The notes under the pieces are model-generated. The model searched no databases. It worked only from the letters and a program-made list of their open reading frames with translations, and was not told the origin of the DNA. The position numbers and the translations under genes are program-made. Below, piece after piece: positions 1 to 10,637 of a stretch of 44,246 nt of DNA. How positions within the stretch are numbered: position 1 is the stretch's first letter; the number at the start of each line of letters is the position of its first letter. The stretch covers positions 1 through 44,246 of the forward strand of contig JAPPGK010000060.1 of the NCBI GenBank assembly GCA_028821405.1, read 5' to 3'. The DNA comes from Gammaproteobacteria bacterium (GTDB taxonomy: Bacteria > Pseudomonadota > Gammaproteobacteria > Pseudomonadales > Azotimanducaceae).

Positions 1-138
1 GTGCTAATCCGTGCGGCGCTATGATAGGGGCGGATTCACAAGATTCAACCCCCGTGCGGGCAGAAATTTGTCGGCGCGGCGAATGCGAAGACGCCGGGGT
101 CACCGGCGAGGCCGACCGACTTTGGGACGCTCTAGTCT

Positions 139-429
139 CTAGGCAGTGCTGCCGGGGCCTGCGATGACGCCCGGCGGGTCGTTGTCGACCTCGGACCCGG
201 AACCGTCCTCCCCGGATTGGCGGTCCGGGGCCAAGCGGTTCTCGACCATGACTTCGTGGAGATGTCGAACCCGGGTGCTCCCGGTCCTTACGAACAGGAA
301 GGGCAGCAACGCATGCACAAGGCACGCCACCCCGCCCGCGAGCATCGCCACCGCGAAGCCGGCCGCCTTCAGCATGTGTTCCCAATAGGACTCACCAACT
401 TCATCGAGATGGTCGGTGAGAAACGACAT
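139..429 (-). CDS. DUF6356 family small membrane protein
   Basis: 96-aa protein of unknown function. Residues about 11-25 carry the GESYWEHM pattern I associate with DUF6356, followed by one hydrophobic segment (about 24-47, ending HALLPFLFV) and a short basic stretch with RHLHEVM. The C-terminal 30 residues are polar and probably disordered. It most likely sits in the inner membrane with one span. It lies alone between the window edge and the ADP-ribosylglycohydrolase gene on the same strand, 102 bp away. The Shine-Dalgarno is weak, so the start is chosen by homology pattern. Family assignment is from memory of the motif; no function is known to me. Confidence 0.7.
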   Translation of the reverse strand: MSFLTDHLDEVGESYWEHMLKAAGFAVAMLAGGVACLVHALLPFLFVRTGSTRVRHLHEVMVENRLAPDRQSGEDGSGSEVDNDPPGVIAGPGSTA

Positions 430-531
430 TTGGATCGCCCCCGGCGGGATCGGACGAGGTCAACCTACCCGATGCCGAAGAGCAGCGCCTTGAGCATATT
501 TCCTAAAAGCATGTCCTTTGAAGCATATCGT

Positions 532-1521
532 CTATGGGGTGGCGGCGAACCGACGCGCGAACAGCATTGCCCCGAGCTCGAGAATCTCCGCACTGTCCTT
601 CACGCCGGCAACCAGGTTGGCCGGAATGCCCCCCAGTCCATTGTGTGCGCCACTGATGGCACCCGCGATGGCCGCGACGGTATCCACGTCGCCCCCGACA
701 CGCAATGCACGATCGACCGTCGCCAAGTAGTCGCCCGGCGACTTCAGGAACACGTACAGCGAGGCCAGCACTGTGGGTTCAACCCGCACCGGGACGCCAA
801 AGCCGCGGCCCTTGGCCCGTCCTTCGCCTGCCACGATCGCCTCCAAGGCCGCCGTCTCGGCAAGCGCCAGCCACTCGTGAAGCTCACCAACGCGATCCGC
901 GAATCCCGGGCTCCTAGGCGCGATCGAACCGTGTACCGCATCGAGAAAGCTCGCGATATCGACTTCGCTCGACGTGGCCGCATACGCAACCGCCGTCGCG
1001 ACGGCAATGGCCCCGTCCACGGCCAATGGGTGGCGATGGGTGACGACGCTGGCCAGTTCCACGTCGCGCGCGAGTTGATCCGCATCGTCGAAATGCCAAA
1101 GCCCGACGGGGGCGATGCGCATGGCGGCACCGTTCCACGGCAGATCGTCGGCCGCCGCCGCGTCCTCCCAGCGGATGCCCTCCCTCAGCCGGTTCACCGC
1201 CCGATGGGCCACCTGGCCGGCGCCGACGATTTCGTTGGACTCCCAGAGCTTGACGAACTCCGCCGCAATGTCCGCGGGATTCACGCGTCCGCAAGTCAGC
1301 AGGCTCTTGACGATGGCCAGGGTGAGTTGGGTGTCGTCCGTGTATTGGCCCGGGGGGAACTCGACATCCTTCTTGTGCCGGAAGGGGCGGAAGCCGTCCG
1401 TGATGCCCTGAATCGCGGCGATCTGCTCCCGGGGCCTCCCTTCCAGCGGCGCACCGAGGGCATCGCCCACCGCGCACCCCATGAGAGCGCCCACGAATTG
1501 ATCCTCTCGGGGTCTTGTCAT
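532..1521 (-). CDS. ADP-ribosylglycohydrolase family protein
   Basis: 329-aa enzyme of the ADP-ribosyl-glycohydrolase (DraG/ARH) fold, expected to remove ADP-ribose from proteins or small molecules using two metal ions. Seen: N-terminal GCAVGDALG (residues 15-23), the metal-binding TDDT (61-64), and C-terminal GGDVDT (276-281) followed by AGAISGA, which complete the usual two-metal site. Length matches the family. There is no nitrogenase or DraT gene nearby, so a DraG role in nitrogenase control is not supported; the substrate is unknown. It is transcribed divergently from the sulfatase gene, with 80 bp between the two starts. Confidence 0.9.
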   Translation of the reverse strand: MTRPREDQFVGALMGCAVGDALGAPLEGRPREQIAAIQGITDGFRPFRHKKDVEFPPGQYTDDTQLTLAIVKSLLTCGRVNPADIAAEFVKLWESNEIVGAGQVAHRAVNRLREGIRWEDAAAADDLPWNGAAMRIAPVGLWHFDDADQLARDVELASVVTHRHPLAVDGAIAVATAVAYAATSSEVDIASFLDAVHGSIAPRSPGFADRVGELHEWLALAETAALEAIVAGEGRAKGRGFGVPVRVEPTVLASLYVFLKSPGDYLATVDRALRVGGDVDTVAAIAGAISGAHNGLGGIPANLVAGVKDSAEILELGAMLFARRFAATP

Positions 1522-1601
1522 ACCTACTTGCCGCCAGCGAGTCGCTTAACCGATGCTACCCGCTTCGCGACAATACTTGCGAATCGTGAAAGGAATCCTG
1601 C

Positions 1602-3008
1602 ATGAACGTCCTCTTCGTGTTCTCGGACCAACAGCGCTACACCGCCTTGGGTGCCAACGGCAATCCGGTGGTCCGAACCCCCAACCTCGACCGCATGGCG
1701 GCCGAGGGAATGGTCTGCGACAACATGTTCTCGAATCACCCGCTGTGCTCGCCGTTCCGGGCCATCCTGCTGACCGGGCGGTACGGCTGGCGCAACGGCG
1801 TGATCTGCAACGAGTACGAGCCCTTCCGAGACATTCCCACGCTGCCCGGCGTGCTCTCCTCGGCGGGCTACCACACCGGCCACATCGGCGTCTGGCACCT
1901 CGGCGTACCGCCCTATTCTCCCGAGAATCGCTATGGTCTCGACTACCTGGCGGCGGTGGAGGGCATCGGCGGCAACTACTTCGACCAGCGCTACTTCGAG
2001 AACGAGCGGGGACCCGAGCGCCATGAGGGATGGTCGCCCGTGGTCGAAACGGATATGGCGATCAGTTTCCTCGAGACCCACACGGCAGAGCGGCAGGACG
2101 ATCCCTTCGCGCTCTTCGTCTCCTGGCGCCCGCCGCACTGGCCCTACCCGCAGTATCCGGACGAATACGGCCTCTACGATCCCGCCGACGTCGACCTGCC
2201 GGGCAACGTGCCGCCTCAGATGGCCGACTTCGCCCGTCGCGAAATCGCCGACTACTACGGCTGCTGCACGGGACTCGACGCGCAGATGGGGAGGCTGTTG
2301 GATGCCCTGGACCGCCTGGGGCTCGCCGACGACACGATCGTCTGCTACGCCTCCGACCACGGCGATCATCTCTCGAGCCACGGCTATGGCAAGCCCAAGG
2401 ACATCTGGATGCACCCGTCGATGCGGGCCTCCAAGGCAACTCCGTACGACGAATCCGCACACATTCCGTTCCTCGTCCGTTGGCCGGGCGGCACAGCGCC
2501 CGGTTCCCGGACCTCCGCCTTCATGGGCGCCATCGACATCGTTCCGAGCCTCCTCGGCGCCTGCGGGGTAGCGGCCCCGGATGGATTGCAGGGTCGAGAC
2601 GTGTCCGGCGTATGGCGCGGCGAGCCGCCACCGGTTGACACCGAGCTCACCCCCGGTGGCAGCGACTCCGTGTTCCTGATGAACATGGGCAACGGCTGGC
2701 CGAATCGGAAAGCGTGGGTCGGTCGCTGGCGTGGTGTGCGAACCGAGCGCTATACCTACGCCCGTTGGTACGAAAACGAACGCGGCCCCTGGCTGTTCGA
2801 CCGTGAGTCCGATCCCTTGGAAACCCGGAACATCGCCGAGGCACCCGAAGCCCGGGGCGCGGTGGAAGAGATGGAGTCCCGGCTTCACCGGTGGATGGAG
2901 GGCACCGGCGATCCCTTCGAATACGGGCGGCGGGGGCCACGGGGCTTCCTCGAGGTGGGACAGCGCTGGGCCGACCCGGTTCGATACAGGGACTGGAGCC
3001 CGGCGTGA
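1602..3008 (+). CDS. sulfatase (alkaline-phosphatase superfamily)
   Basis: 468-aa type I sulfatase expected to hydrolyse a sulfate ester; substrate unknown. Seen: metal ligand region SDQQR (residues 8-12), the formylglycine signature CSPFR (49-53, pattern C-x-P-x-R), and the second metal-site motif SDHGDH (251-256). The usual GKWHLG motif reads GVWHLG (96-101), so the sulfate-contacting lysine is replaced by valine, which is odd for an active sulfatase. No signal peptide, so it is probably cytoplasmic. The start has a good Shine-Dalgarno (AAAGGA, 7 nt upstream). The stop overlaps the GTG start of the next gene, so the two are probably translationally coupled. Confidence 0.9.
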   Translation: MNVLFVFSDQQRYTALGANGNPVVRTPNLDRMAAEGMVCDNMFSNHPLCSPFRAILLTGRYGWRNGVICNEYEPFRDIPTLPGVLSSAGYHTGHIGVWHLGVPPYSPENRYGLDYLAAVEGIGGNYFDQRYFENERGPERHEGWSPVVETDMAISFLETHTAERQDDPFALFVSWRPPHWPYPQYPDEYGLYDPADVDLPGNVPPQMADFARREIADYYGCCTGLDAQMGRLLDALDRLGLADDTIVCYASDHGDHLSSHGYGKPKDIWMHPSMRASKATPYDESAHIPFLVRWPGGTAPGSRTSAFMGAIDIVPSLLGACGVAAPDGLQGRDVSGVWRGEPPPVDTELTPGGSDSVFLMNMGNGWPNRKAWVGRWRGVRTERYTYARWYENERGPWLFDRESDPLETRNIAEAPEARGAVEEMESRLHRWMEGTGDPFEYGRRGPRGFLEVGQRWADPVRYRDWSPA

Positions 3009-3322
3009 CGTCGCCGGTCACCGATCCCACCCCGGAAGAACGCATCTGGCAGGTCGTCGCCGACATTCCGTTCGGCAACGTGGCGAGCTACGGCCAGGTG
3101 GCGGAATTGGCGGGACTAACCCGGGGCGCTCGACGGGTCGGGCGGTGCCTTTCCCGGCTGCCCGCCGGAACCCGGCTGCCCTGGCACCGGGTCGTCAACG
3201 CGTCGGGGAGAATCTCGCTGCCGGGCGATGCGGGCCTACGCCAGCGAGAGCTTCTGCTCGACGAAGGCGTCACCTTCGACGGCGACCGGGTCAAACTGTG
3301 TTGTTGTCGGTGGTCCGTATAG
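3005..3322 (+). CDS. alkyltransferase-like protein (ATL, MGMT homologue without the cysteine)
   Basis: 105-aa protein related to the C-terminal domain of O6-alkylguanine-DNA alkyltransferase. The active-site PCHRV of true MGMT reads PWHRV here (residues 59-63), with tryptophan in place of the acceptor cysteine. That is the hallmark of ATL proteins (E. coli YbaZ type), which bind O6-alkylguanine in DNA and flag it for nucleotide excision repair rather than repairing it. Also seen: FGNVASYGQVA (helix-turn-helix region, 23-33) and GARRVGRCLSRLP, the DNA-binding part. GTG start chosen because it overlaps the sulfatase stop (GTGA) and gives the normal family length; a longer frame upstream is inside the sulfatase gene. 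Confidence 0.88.
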   Translation: MTSPVTDPTPEERIWQVVADIPFGNVASYGQVAELAGLTRGARRVGRCLSRLPAGTRLPWHRVVNASGRISLPGDAGLRQRELLLDEGVTFDGDRVKLCCCRWSV

Positions 3323-3349
3323 TTGTAAACCAAAACCCGGAAACGAACG

Positions 3350-3832
3350 CTAGTCCCTGAAGTTGGTGAACTGCAGGGGGACGCCGTAGTCGCCGTCCTT
3401 GAGCTTGGCGATGATGGCCTGGAGGTCGTCCCGCTTCTTGCCCGTCACCCGGACCTGATCACCTTGGATCTGTGACTGCACCTTGAGCTTGGTGTCCTTC
3501 ACGGTCTTGACGATCTTCTTGCTGGCGTCCCGGTCGACACCGCGCTTCAGGCCGAACGGCTGCCGCTTCTGCTTGCCCGATGCCTCCAGCGGCCGGGCGT
3601 CGAGGCAGCCGATGTCCACCGAACGCCGGGTCATCTTGTCCTTCAGGATGTCGACGAGTTGGTTGACCTGGAACTCCTCCTGCGCCCACACGGTGACGAC
3701 CTCGCCGTCCAACGTGAAGCCGGCGTCCACACCCCGAAAATCGAAACGTGTCCGGAGTTCCCGCGACGACTGGTCGACGGCGTTGCGGACCTCCTGCAGG
3801 TCCACTTCGGAAACCACGTCGAAGGCAGGCAT
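3350..3832 (-). CDS. yajQ: YajQ family cyclic di-GMP-binding protein
   Basis: 160-aa cytoplasmic protein of the YajQ/DUF520 family, nucleotide-binding proteins that in Xanthomonas and Pseudomonas relatives bind cyclic di-GMP and act with transcription factors. The sequence is a full-length match: start MPAFDVVSEVDLQEVRNAVD, middle VRVTGKKRDDLQAIIA and the C-terminal VPLQFTNFRD. A longer frame exists upstream, but the ATG at 3832 matches the conserved N-terminus exactly. It is convergent with the ATL gene and divergent from the cobalamin adenosyltransferase gene (63 bp between starts). Confidence 0.95.
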   Translation of the reverse strand: MPAFDVVSEVDLQEVRNAVDQSSRELRTRFDFRGVDAGFTLDGEVVTVWAQEEFQVNQLVDILKDKMTRRSVDIGCLDARPLEASGKQKRQPFGLKRGVDRDASKKIVKTVKDTKLKVQSQIQGDQVRVTGKKRDDLQAIIAKLKDGDYGVPLQFTNFRD

Positions 3833-3895
3833 AATCGAGTCCTCCACCCGGGAAGGCGGTCGGGCAAGTCGAACGCCCATCGCCCTCGAACTTAC

Positions 3896-4465
3896 ATGAA
3901 CGAGCGTTCACGCCGCAACCGGATCGACCGTGTGACCACGCGCGGCGGCGATGCGGGCGAGACCTCGCTCGCCGACGGCCGGCGCTACCCCAAGCACCAT
4001 CCGAGAATCGAGTTGGTCGGTGCACTCGACGAAGCGACGAGCTTCATCGGTCTGCTCGCCGAAGAGACGGATTCCGAAACCGCCACACGCCTGAGGGCGC
4101 TACAGTCGCGCCTCTTCGACCTCGGTGCCTTGGCAGCGACGGGCCGGTCCGCCGCCGACTGGTCCGCACTCGCCAGCGACGTGGAACGGGATACGGCGGC
4201 CCTTAACGAGCGTCTGGAACCCCTGCGCGAATTCGTCCTGCCGGGCGGCGGCCGCGCCGCGGCCACGGCGCACGTCGCCAGAACGGTCGTCCGGCGTGCA
4301 GAACGGGCTTGGTGGCGGGCCGCTGCGGACACCGGGGAACTCGCCGAGACGGACGGCGGGGTCTTCCTTAACCGGATGGCGGACTACCTGTTCGTGTTGG
4401 CGCGCACACTTGCCCGGACCGAGGTTCTCTGGGAGCCGTTGGGCGAGCCCAACAGATCCGACTAA
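3896..4465 (+). CDS. PduO-type ATP:cob(I)alamin adenosyltransferase
   Basis: 189-aa enzyme that transfers the adenosyl group of ATP to cob(I)alamin to make coenzyme B12. Seen: the ATP-binding N-terminal segment TTRGGDAGETSLADGRR (residues 14-30), a helical core, LPGG (115-118), the conserved arginine cluster RRAER (133-137) and LNRMADYLF (158-166), all in PduO-family order. The N-terminal motif departs from the usual TGDxGxT, but spacing is kept. There are no other cobalamin genes and no recognisable B12 riboswitch nearby, so it probably serves salvage. Start ATG at 3896 gives family length; the upstream extension overlaps yajQ and is not conserved. Confidence 0.88.
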   Translation: MNERSRRNRIDRVTTRGGDAGETSLADGRRYPKHHPRIELVGALDEATSFIGLLAEETDSETATRLRALQSRLFDLGALAATGRSAADWSALASDVERDTAALNERLEPLREFVLPGGGRAAATAHVARTVVRRAERAWWRAAADTGELAETDGGVFLNRMADYLFVLARTLARTEVLWEPLGEPNRSD

Positions 4466-4470
4466 CGAAG

Positions 4471-4716
4471 CTAATCCGCCCGTCCCGACGACAAGTTGGT
4501 CAGATGCCCGGAGGGGTTGTCGAGGAGACTCATCACGGCAACCGCCGCCCTCGGAAACATCGGCACGAGCCACCCCGCGCCGTACGGCACCGCGGATACC
4601 GTGGATAGGTTCGTCAGGTGCCCGGTGGGGCTCGCGAGCAAGCTCATGGCATGTAGGGGACGCGCGGACTCCACGGTGAGGCGCCACTTCCCGGTTCCCT
4701 CGCCCGACTCCAGTTC
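4471..4716 (-). pseudogene. decayed C-terminal end of a large secreted repeat protein
   Basis: Directly downstream of aceF on the same strand is an open frame without its own good start (a GTG at 4674 is possible). It reads ELESGEGTGKWRLTVES and then two copies of a 15-residue phrase, MSLLASPTGHLTNLS and MSLLDNPSGHLTNLS, separated by a 23-residue stretch containing GWLVPMFPRA. The copies differ at three amino acids, but six other codons differ only synonymously, so this frame was once selected as protein. I recall this MSLL..P.GHLTNLS phrase as the end of tandem domains in large surface proteins of marine bacteria; that match is from memory. The spacing between copies is far too short for an intact domain, so I read it as an internally deleted remnant. 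Confidence 0.55.
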
Positions 4717-4736
4717 CGGCGACGGAGGCCGGGGTG

Positions 4737-6307
4737 CTACAGCGCCAATCGCCGGAAGTCGCTTAGCAGCTTACCCAGGTCGACGACGAACCGTCCCGCC
4801 TCCGCGCCGTTGATCGCGCGGTGGTCGTAGGAGAGCGAAACCGGAAGGATCTTGCGGGGGACGAAAGCTGTGCCGTCCCAAACCGGGCGGGTGTCGAGCC
4901 GAGCCACGCCGAGAATCGCGACTTCCGGCGCGTTGACGATCGGGGTGAAGCCCGTGCCCCCGACGGCGCCTAGGCTGGAGATCGTGAAGCTGCCGCCTTG
5001 CATCTCATCGGGCTTCAGCTTCCTGTTGCGGGCCGCCTCGGATAGGCGGGAAATCTCCTTGGCGAGTTCGTAGACCCCCTTGCCGTCGGCGTCGCGCACC
5101 ACGGGAACGACCAAGCCGTCCTCGGTGTCCACGGCGAAACCGATGTGATGGTAGCGCTTGAGAATCAGCGACTTGACGCCCGGGTCCAGCGAGGCATTGA
5201 ACTGGGGGTGTTGTTCGAGCGTGCGCACGCAGGCCTTCATGATGAATGGCAGTGGCGTCAGCTTGACGCCTTCTGCCGCAGCTTCGTCCTTGAGCGAGCT
5301 GCGGAACGCCTCTAGGTCGGTCACGTCGAAATCGTCGTGCTGGGTGACGTGCACGACGTGCTGCCAGCTTCGATGCAGGTTGGCCGCGCCCCGGACGCGA
5401 ATTCGCGACAGCGGCACGACCTCGATCTCGCCGAAACGGGAGAAGTCGACGGGCTCCATTGGCGCGATGCCGAGTCCCGGCGCCGTCGGCGCGGTGAGCG
5501 TGTGCTTGACGAATGACTTGACGTCGTCCTTGACGATCCGGCCCCGGGCGCCCGAGCCGTTCACCGTCGCCAAGTCGACGCCGAGTTCCCGGGCCAGGCG
5601 ACGTACCGCGGGTCCCGCGTAGACCTTGGCCGTCGTGGCTACCCGATCCGGGGGCAATTCGATGGACTCCGCGGCTGTCGCCGCCACCGCAGGCTCGACC
5701 GGCTTGGCCTGGGGGGGCAATGTCGACACCGCGGGCGAGGACGAACCCGCCGTCCGCTCGGCTTCCAGCACGACCAGCAGGGAGGCTTCTTCGACATCGT
5801 CGCCTTCGCCGACCGCGACCTCCACCACCGTCCCCGCGAACGGCGATGGAATCTCCATGGAAGCCTTCTCGGACTCGACGACGACTAGGAGATCGTCCAC
5901 GGCCACTGCCTGTCCCTCGGCCACGGCGACTTCGATCACCGACACGTTCTCCGCTTCGCCGACGTCGGGCAAGCGGATCTCCACGCGTTCTGTCGCCGTG
6001 GCGGGTGGTGCTCCGTCCGCGGTCGGGGGGTCTACTTGCTCCGTCGGGGCCGCCTCGATCGCATCGGGTTCGCCGTTCGAGACCGCGTCCATGCGAAGGA
6101 TCGCATCGCCCGCGTTCACCACGTCGCCCAACGCCACGAGAATCTCGCCCACCGTTCCGGCGAACGGGGCGGGGACTTCCATCGACGCCTTGTCCGACTC
6201 GATGACGATCAGCGCGTCGTTCGTCGCGACCCTATCCCCGGAGCCAACGCAGATCTCGATGACCTCCACGTCCTCGGCATCGCCGATATCCGGGATGGTC
6301 ACGTCCA

Positions 6308-6308
<1 letters not shown>
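4737..6308 (-). CDS. aceF: pyruvate dehydrogenase E2, dihydrolipoyl acetyltransferase
   Basis: 523-aa core subunit of the pyruvate dehydrogenase complex; it accepts the acetyl group from E1 on lipoyl lysines and passes it to CoA. Domain order: lipoyl domain 1 (lysine 40 in ESDKASME), lipoyl domain 2 (lysine 148 in ESEKASME), Pro/Ala-rich linkers, a peripheral-subunit-binding domain near 230-265 (AVRRLARELGV...GRIVKDDV), then the catalytic domain ending with DHRAINGA (His496, Asn500). Asn in place of the usual Asp in HxxxDG is, from memory, normal for Azotobacter/Pseudomonas E2p. Two lipoyl domains rather than three as in E. coli. The start overlaps the aceE stop (TGATG), so translation is coupled. 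No lpd gene follows. Confidence 0.96.
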
Positions 6309-9031
<2,723 letters not shown>

Positions 9032-9038
9032 CGGGCGG

Positions 9039-9062
9039 TCCTTCTACCGGGTTCGGATTATA
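9039..9062 (-). promoter_or_regulatory. aceEF promoter -10 box and Shine-Dalgarno
   Basis: On the minus strand a perfect TATAAT lies at 9062-9057, 26 nt before the aceE ATG, and AGAAGGA at 9045-9039 is well spaced as ribosome binding site. The predicted transcript would start near 9050. The -35 region is poor: about 17 nt upstream there is only a GC-rich GTCGGC-like hexamer, so an activator or extended contacts may be needed. No PdhR-type operator palindrome is visible. Confidence 0.6.
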
Positions 9063-9155
9063 GGACGATTGCGGTCCCGCCGACGCCCGCCGCCGGGGCA
9101 AACAGTCCACTGACCACGACGGGGTTGAGCGAACGCGCCGGCGTGCAACGGTGAC

Positions 9156-10073
9156 TCAGCCCTCGTCCGACGACGGCCACAATCGACAGGCACCGAGGAC
9201 CCCGCTCGTATCGCCATGTTCCGCCTTGACTACCCGTGTCCGCCCCTCGTGGGAGAATCCGTAGTCCCCCATGCGCCGGGCGACGTCGTCCGCCAATCCT
9301 TCGATGTTCGACAATCCGCCGCCGAGAACGATCACCTCCGGATCCACGATGTTGACGATCTGTGCGAGCGACCGGGCAAGCATCGTCTTGTAGAGATCGA
9401 CGCTTGGCGCATCCGGGGGAATCCGCTCCTCACTGAGCCGTTCGCCACCGAGTTCGCGATGCGTCGCCGCGAGACCCGATCCCGACAGGAATGTCTCCAC
9501 GCAGTTGACGCGACCGCAATAGCACGATCGATCCGCCAGGCCCGCTTCGAGAGCCATCGTCGCCGGGTCCGAACGCAGGTATGGCAATGGCGTGTGTCCC
9601 CACTCCCCCGCCACCGCGTTGGCCCCGGTCAGCAATTGCCCGTCAACGACGATCCCGCCGCCGACACCCGTGCCGAGAATGACGCCGAACACCACCCGTG
9701 CTCCCCGGCCGGCACCGGCCACCGCTTCCGAAAGGACCAGGCAGTTGGCGTCGTTGGCCATTCGTACGCGCCCGTCCAAGGCCGCGTTCAGGTCGTCGAG
9801 CAGCGGCCTGCCGTTCAGCCAGGTCGAATTGCAGTTCTTCATCGTTCGCGTCGACTCGACCCAGGCACCGGGTGCGCCGATGCCAACCGGTGGCCGAACT
9901 CCGCATGCGGCATCGATCCGAGCCACGAGGTCGGCGAGGCGTGCCACGGTGCCCTCGTAGTTCCGGGGCGTGGCCATGCGTTCGCGGGAGACGACCCGAC
10001 CGGCACGATCCAGGAGCACTGCCTCGATCTTCGTGCCGCCGAGGTCGATGCCGATGCGCAGACCCCCGCTCAC
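9156..10073 (-). CDS. ROK family sugar kinase, fructokinase (Mak-like)
   Basis: 305-aa cytoplasmic ROK kinase that should phosphorylate a hexose, most likely fructose. Seen: ATP-binding DLGGTK (residues 10-15), the catalytic ANDAN (Asp108), GTGVGGG (134-140), GEWGH (156-160), and the zinc cluster CYCG plus Cys191. The phrase NSTWLNGRPLLDDL and the C-terminal EHGDTSGVLGACRLWP closely resemble E. coli Mak, which is why I favour fructokinase over GlcNAc kinase. GTG start chosen because it overlaps the ampD stop (GTGA) and removes a long non-conserved extension. Probably co-transcribed with ampD. Confidence 0.85.
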   Translation of the reverse strand: MSGGLRIGIDLGGTKIEAVLLDRAGRVVSRERMATPRNYEGTVARLADLVARIDAACGVRPPVGIGAPGAWVESTRTMKNCNSTWLNGRPLLDDLNAALDGRVRMANDANCLVLSEAVAGAGRGARVVFGVILGTGVGGGIVVDGQLLTGANAVAGEWGHTPLPYLRSDPATMALEAGLADRSCYCGRVNCVETFLSGSGLAATHRELGGERLSEERIPPDAPSVDLYKTMLARSLAQIVNIVDPEVIVLGGGLSNIEGLADDVARRMGDYGFSHEGRTRVVKAEHGDTSGVLGACRLWPSSDEG

Positions 10074-10621
10074 CGCCCAAGCGCCCCGTAGAGCCGCGGC
10101 CAGTCGAACGCCGGCCCAGGGTCCGTCTTGCGCCCCGGCGCGATCTCCGAGTGGCCGACAACGTCCGCAAGCGACAGTCGCGGATAGTGACGCAGGAGCG
10201 CGGCGAGCACCTCGACCAGGCTGTCGTACTGCGGTTCGGTATAGGGCCGGTAGTCCGTGCCTTCGAGTTCGATGCCGATCGAGTAGTCGTTGCACCGCTC
10301 GCGACCCCGATGGCTCGATGCGCCAGCGTGCCACGCGCAGCGGTCGAACGGCACGAACTGGGACACATCACCGCGCCGCGAGATCAGTAGATGGCTCGAT
10401 ACACGCACCCCCGCGAGATCCGCGAGCGACGGATCCAACGCGGTGTCGAGGGTATTGGTGAACAGCGCCTCGACCCGTCCCGTCCCGAACTTCCCCGGCG
10501 GCAGCGAAATGCCGTGGATCACGACGAGGGAAAAATCGCTGGGATCCGGACGCGCGCTGGCGTTCGGCGATGCCATTCGCCTTGCGCCCCGCAGCCAATG
10601 ATCGACCGTGACGGTGTACAT
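10070..10621 (-). CDS. ampD: 1,6-anhydro-N-acetylmuramyl-L-alanine amidase AmpD
   Basis: 183-aa zinc amidase that cleaves the stem peptide from anhydromuropeptides in the cytoplasm during peptidoglycan recycling; in relatives its loss derepresses ampC. Zinc and catalytic residues fit E. coli AmpD: His36 (VVIHGISLPPG), His157 and Asp167 (GHSEIAPGRKTDPGPAFDW), and WHAGAS in between. The ATG at 10621 gives exactly the E. coli length and aligns TVDHWLRGARRMASPN with the known N-terminus; a start at 10576 would cut it. Divergent from nadC with 12 bp between start codons. No ampE follows; the ROK kinase takes its place. Confidence 0.95.
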   Translation of the reverse strand: MYTVTVDHWLRGARRMASPNASARPDPSDFSLVVIHGISLPPGKFGTGRVEALFTNTLDTALDPSLADLAGVRVSSHLLISRRGDVSQFVPFDRCAWHAGASSHRGRERCNDYSIGIELEGTDYRPYTEPQYDSLVEVLAALLRHYPRLSLADVVGHSEIAPGRKTDPGPAFDWPRLYGALGR

Positions 10622-10637
10622 ATACTCGCCAATATGG
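10617..10637. promoter_or_regulatory. compact divergent ampD/nadC start region
   Basis: Only 12 bp separate the two ATG codons. On the plus strand TATACT (10621-10626) is a good -10 box whose expected transcription start would fall on or next to the nadC ATG (10634). On the minus strand CATATT (10637-10632) lies 9 nt ahead of the ampD ATG. Neither gene has a Shine-Dalgarno. The start codons sit in a small inverted repeat, CATAT and ATATG. This suggests leaderless or nearly leaderless mRNAs in both directions; inferred from spacing only. Confidence 0.45.

Noticed and set aside
532-1521. DraG-type nitrogenase regulator
   Set aside because: Family residues fit, but there is no nitrogenase, draT or nif gene in the window.
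217-1605. 462-aa plus-strand frame
   Set aside because: Antisense to the ADP-ribosylglycohydrolase gene and low complexity; typical high-GC shadow.
1524-2888. 454-aa minus-strand frame
   Set aside because: Antisense to the sulfatase gene, no recognisable domain.
3005-3322. Active O6-methylguanine-DNA methyltransferase
   Set aside because: The acceptor cysteine is tryptophan (PWHRV), so it is an alkyltransferase-like protein.
3833-3895. Cobalamin riboswitch upstream of the adenosyltransferase
   Set aside because: The gap to yajQ is 63 bp, too short, and no B12-box sequence is visible.
5000-5010. aceF HxxxNG instead of HxxxDG read as inactivation
   Set aside because: Asn at this place is, to my knowledge, normal in Azotobacter/Pseudomonas-type E2p.
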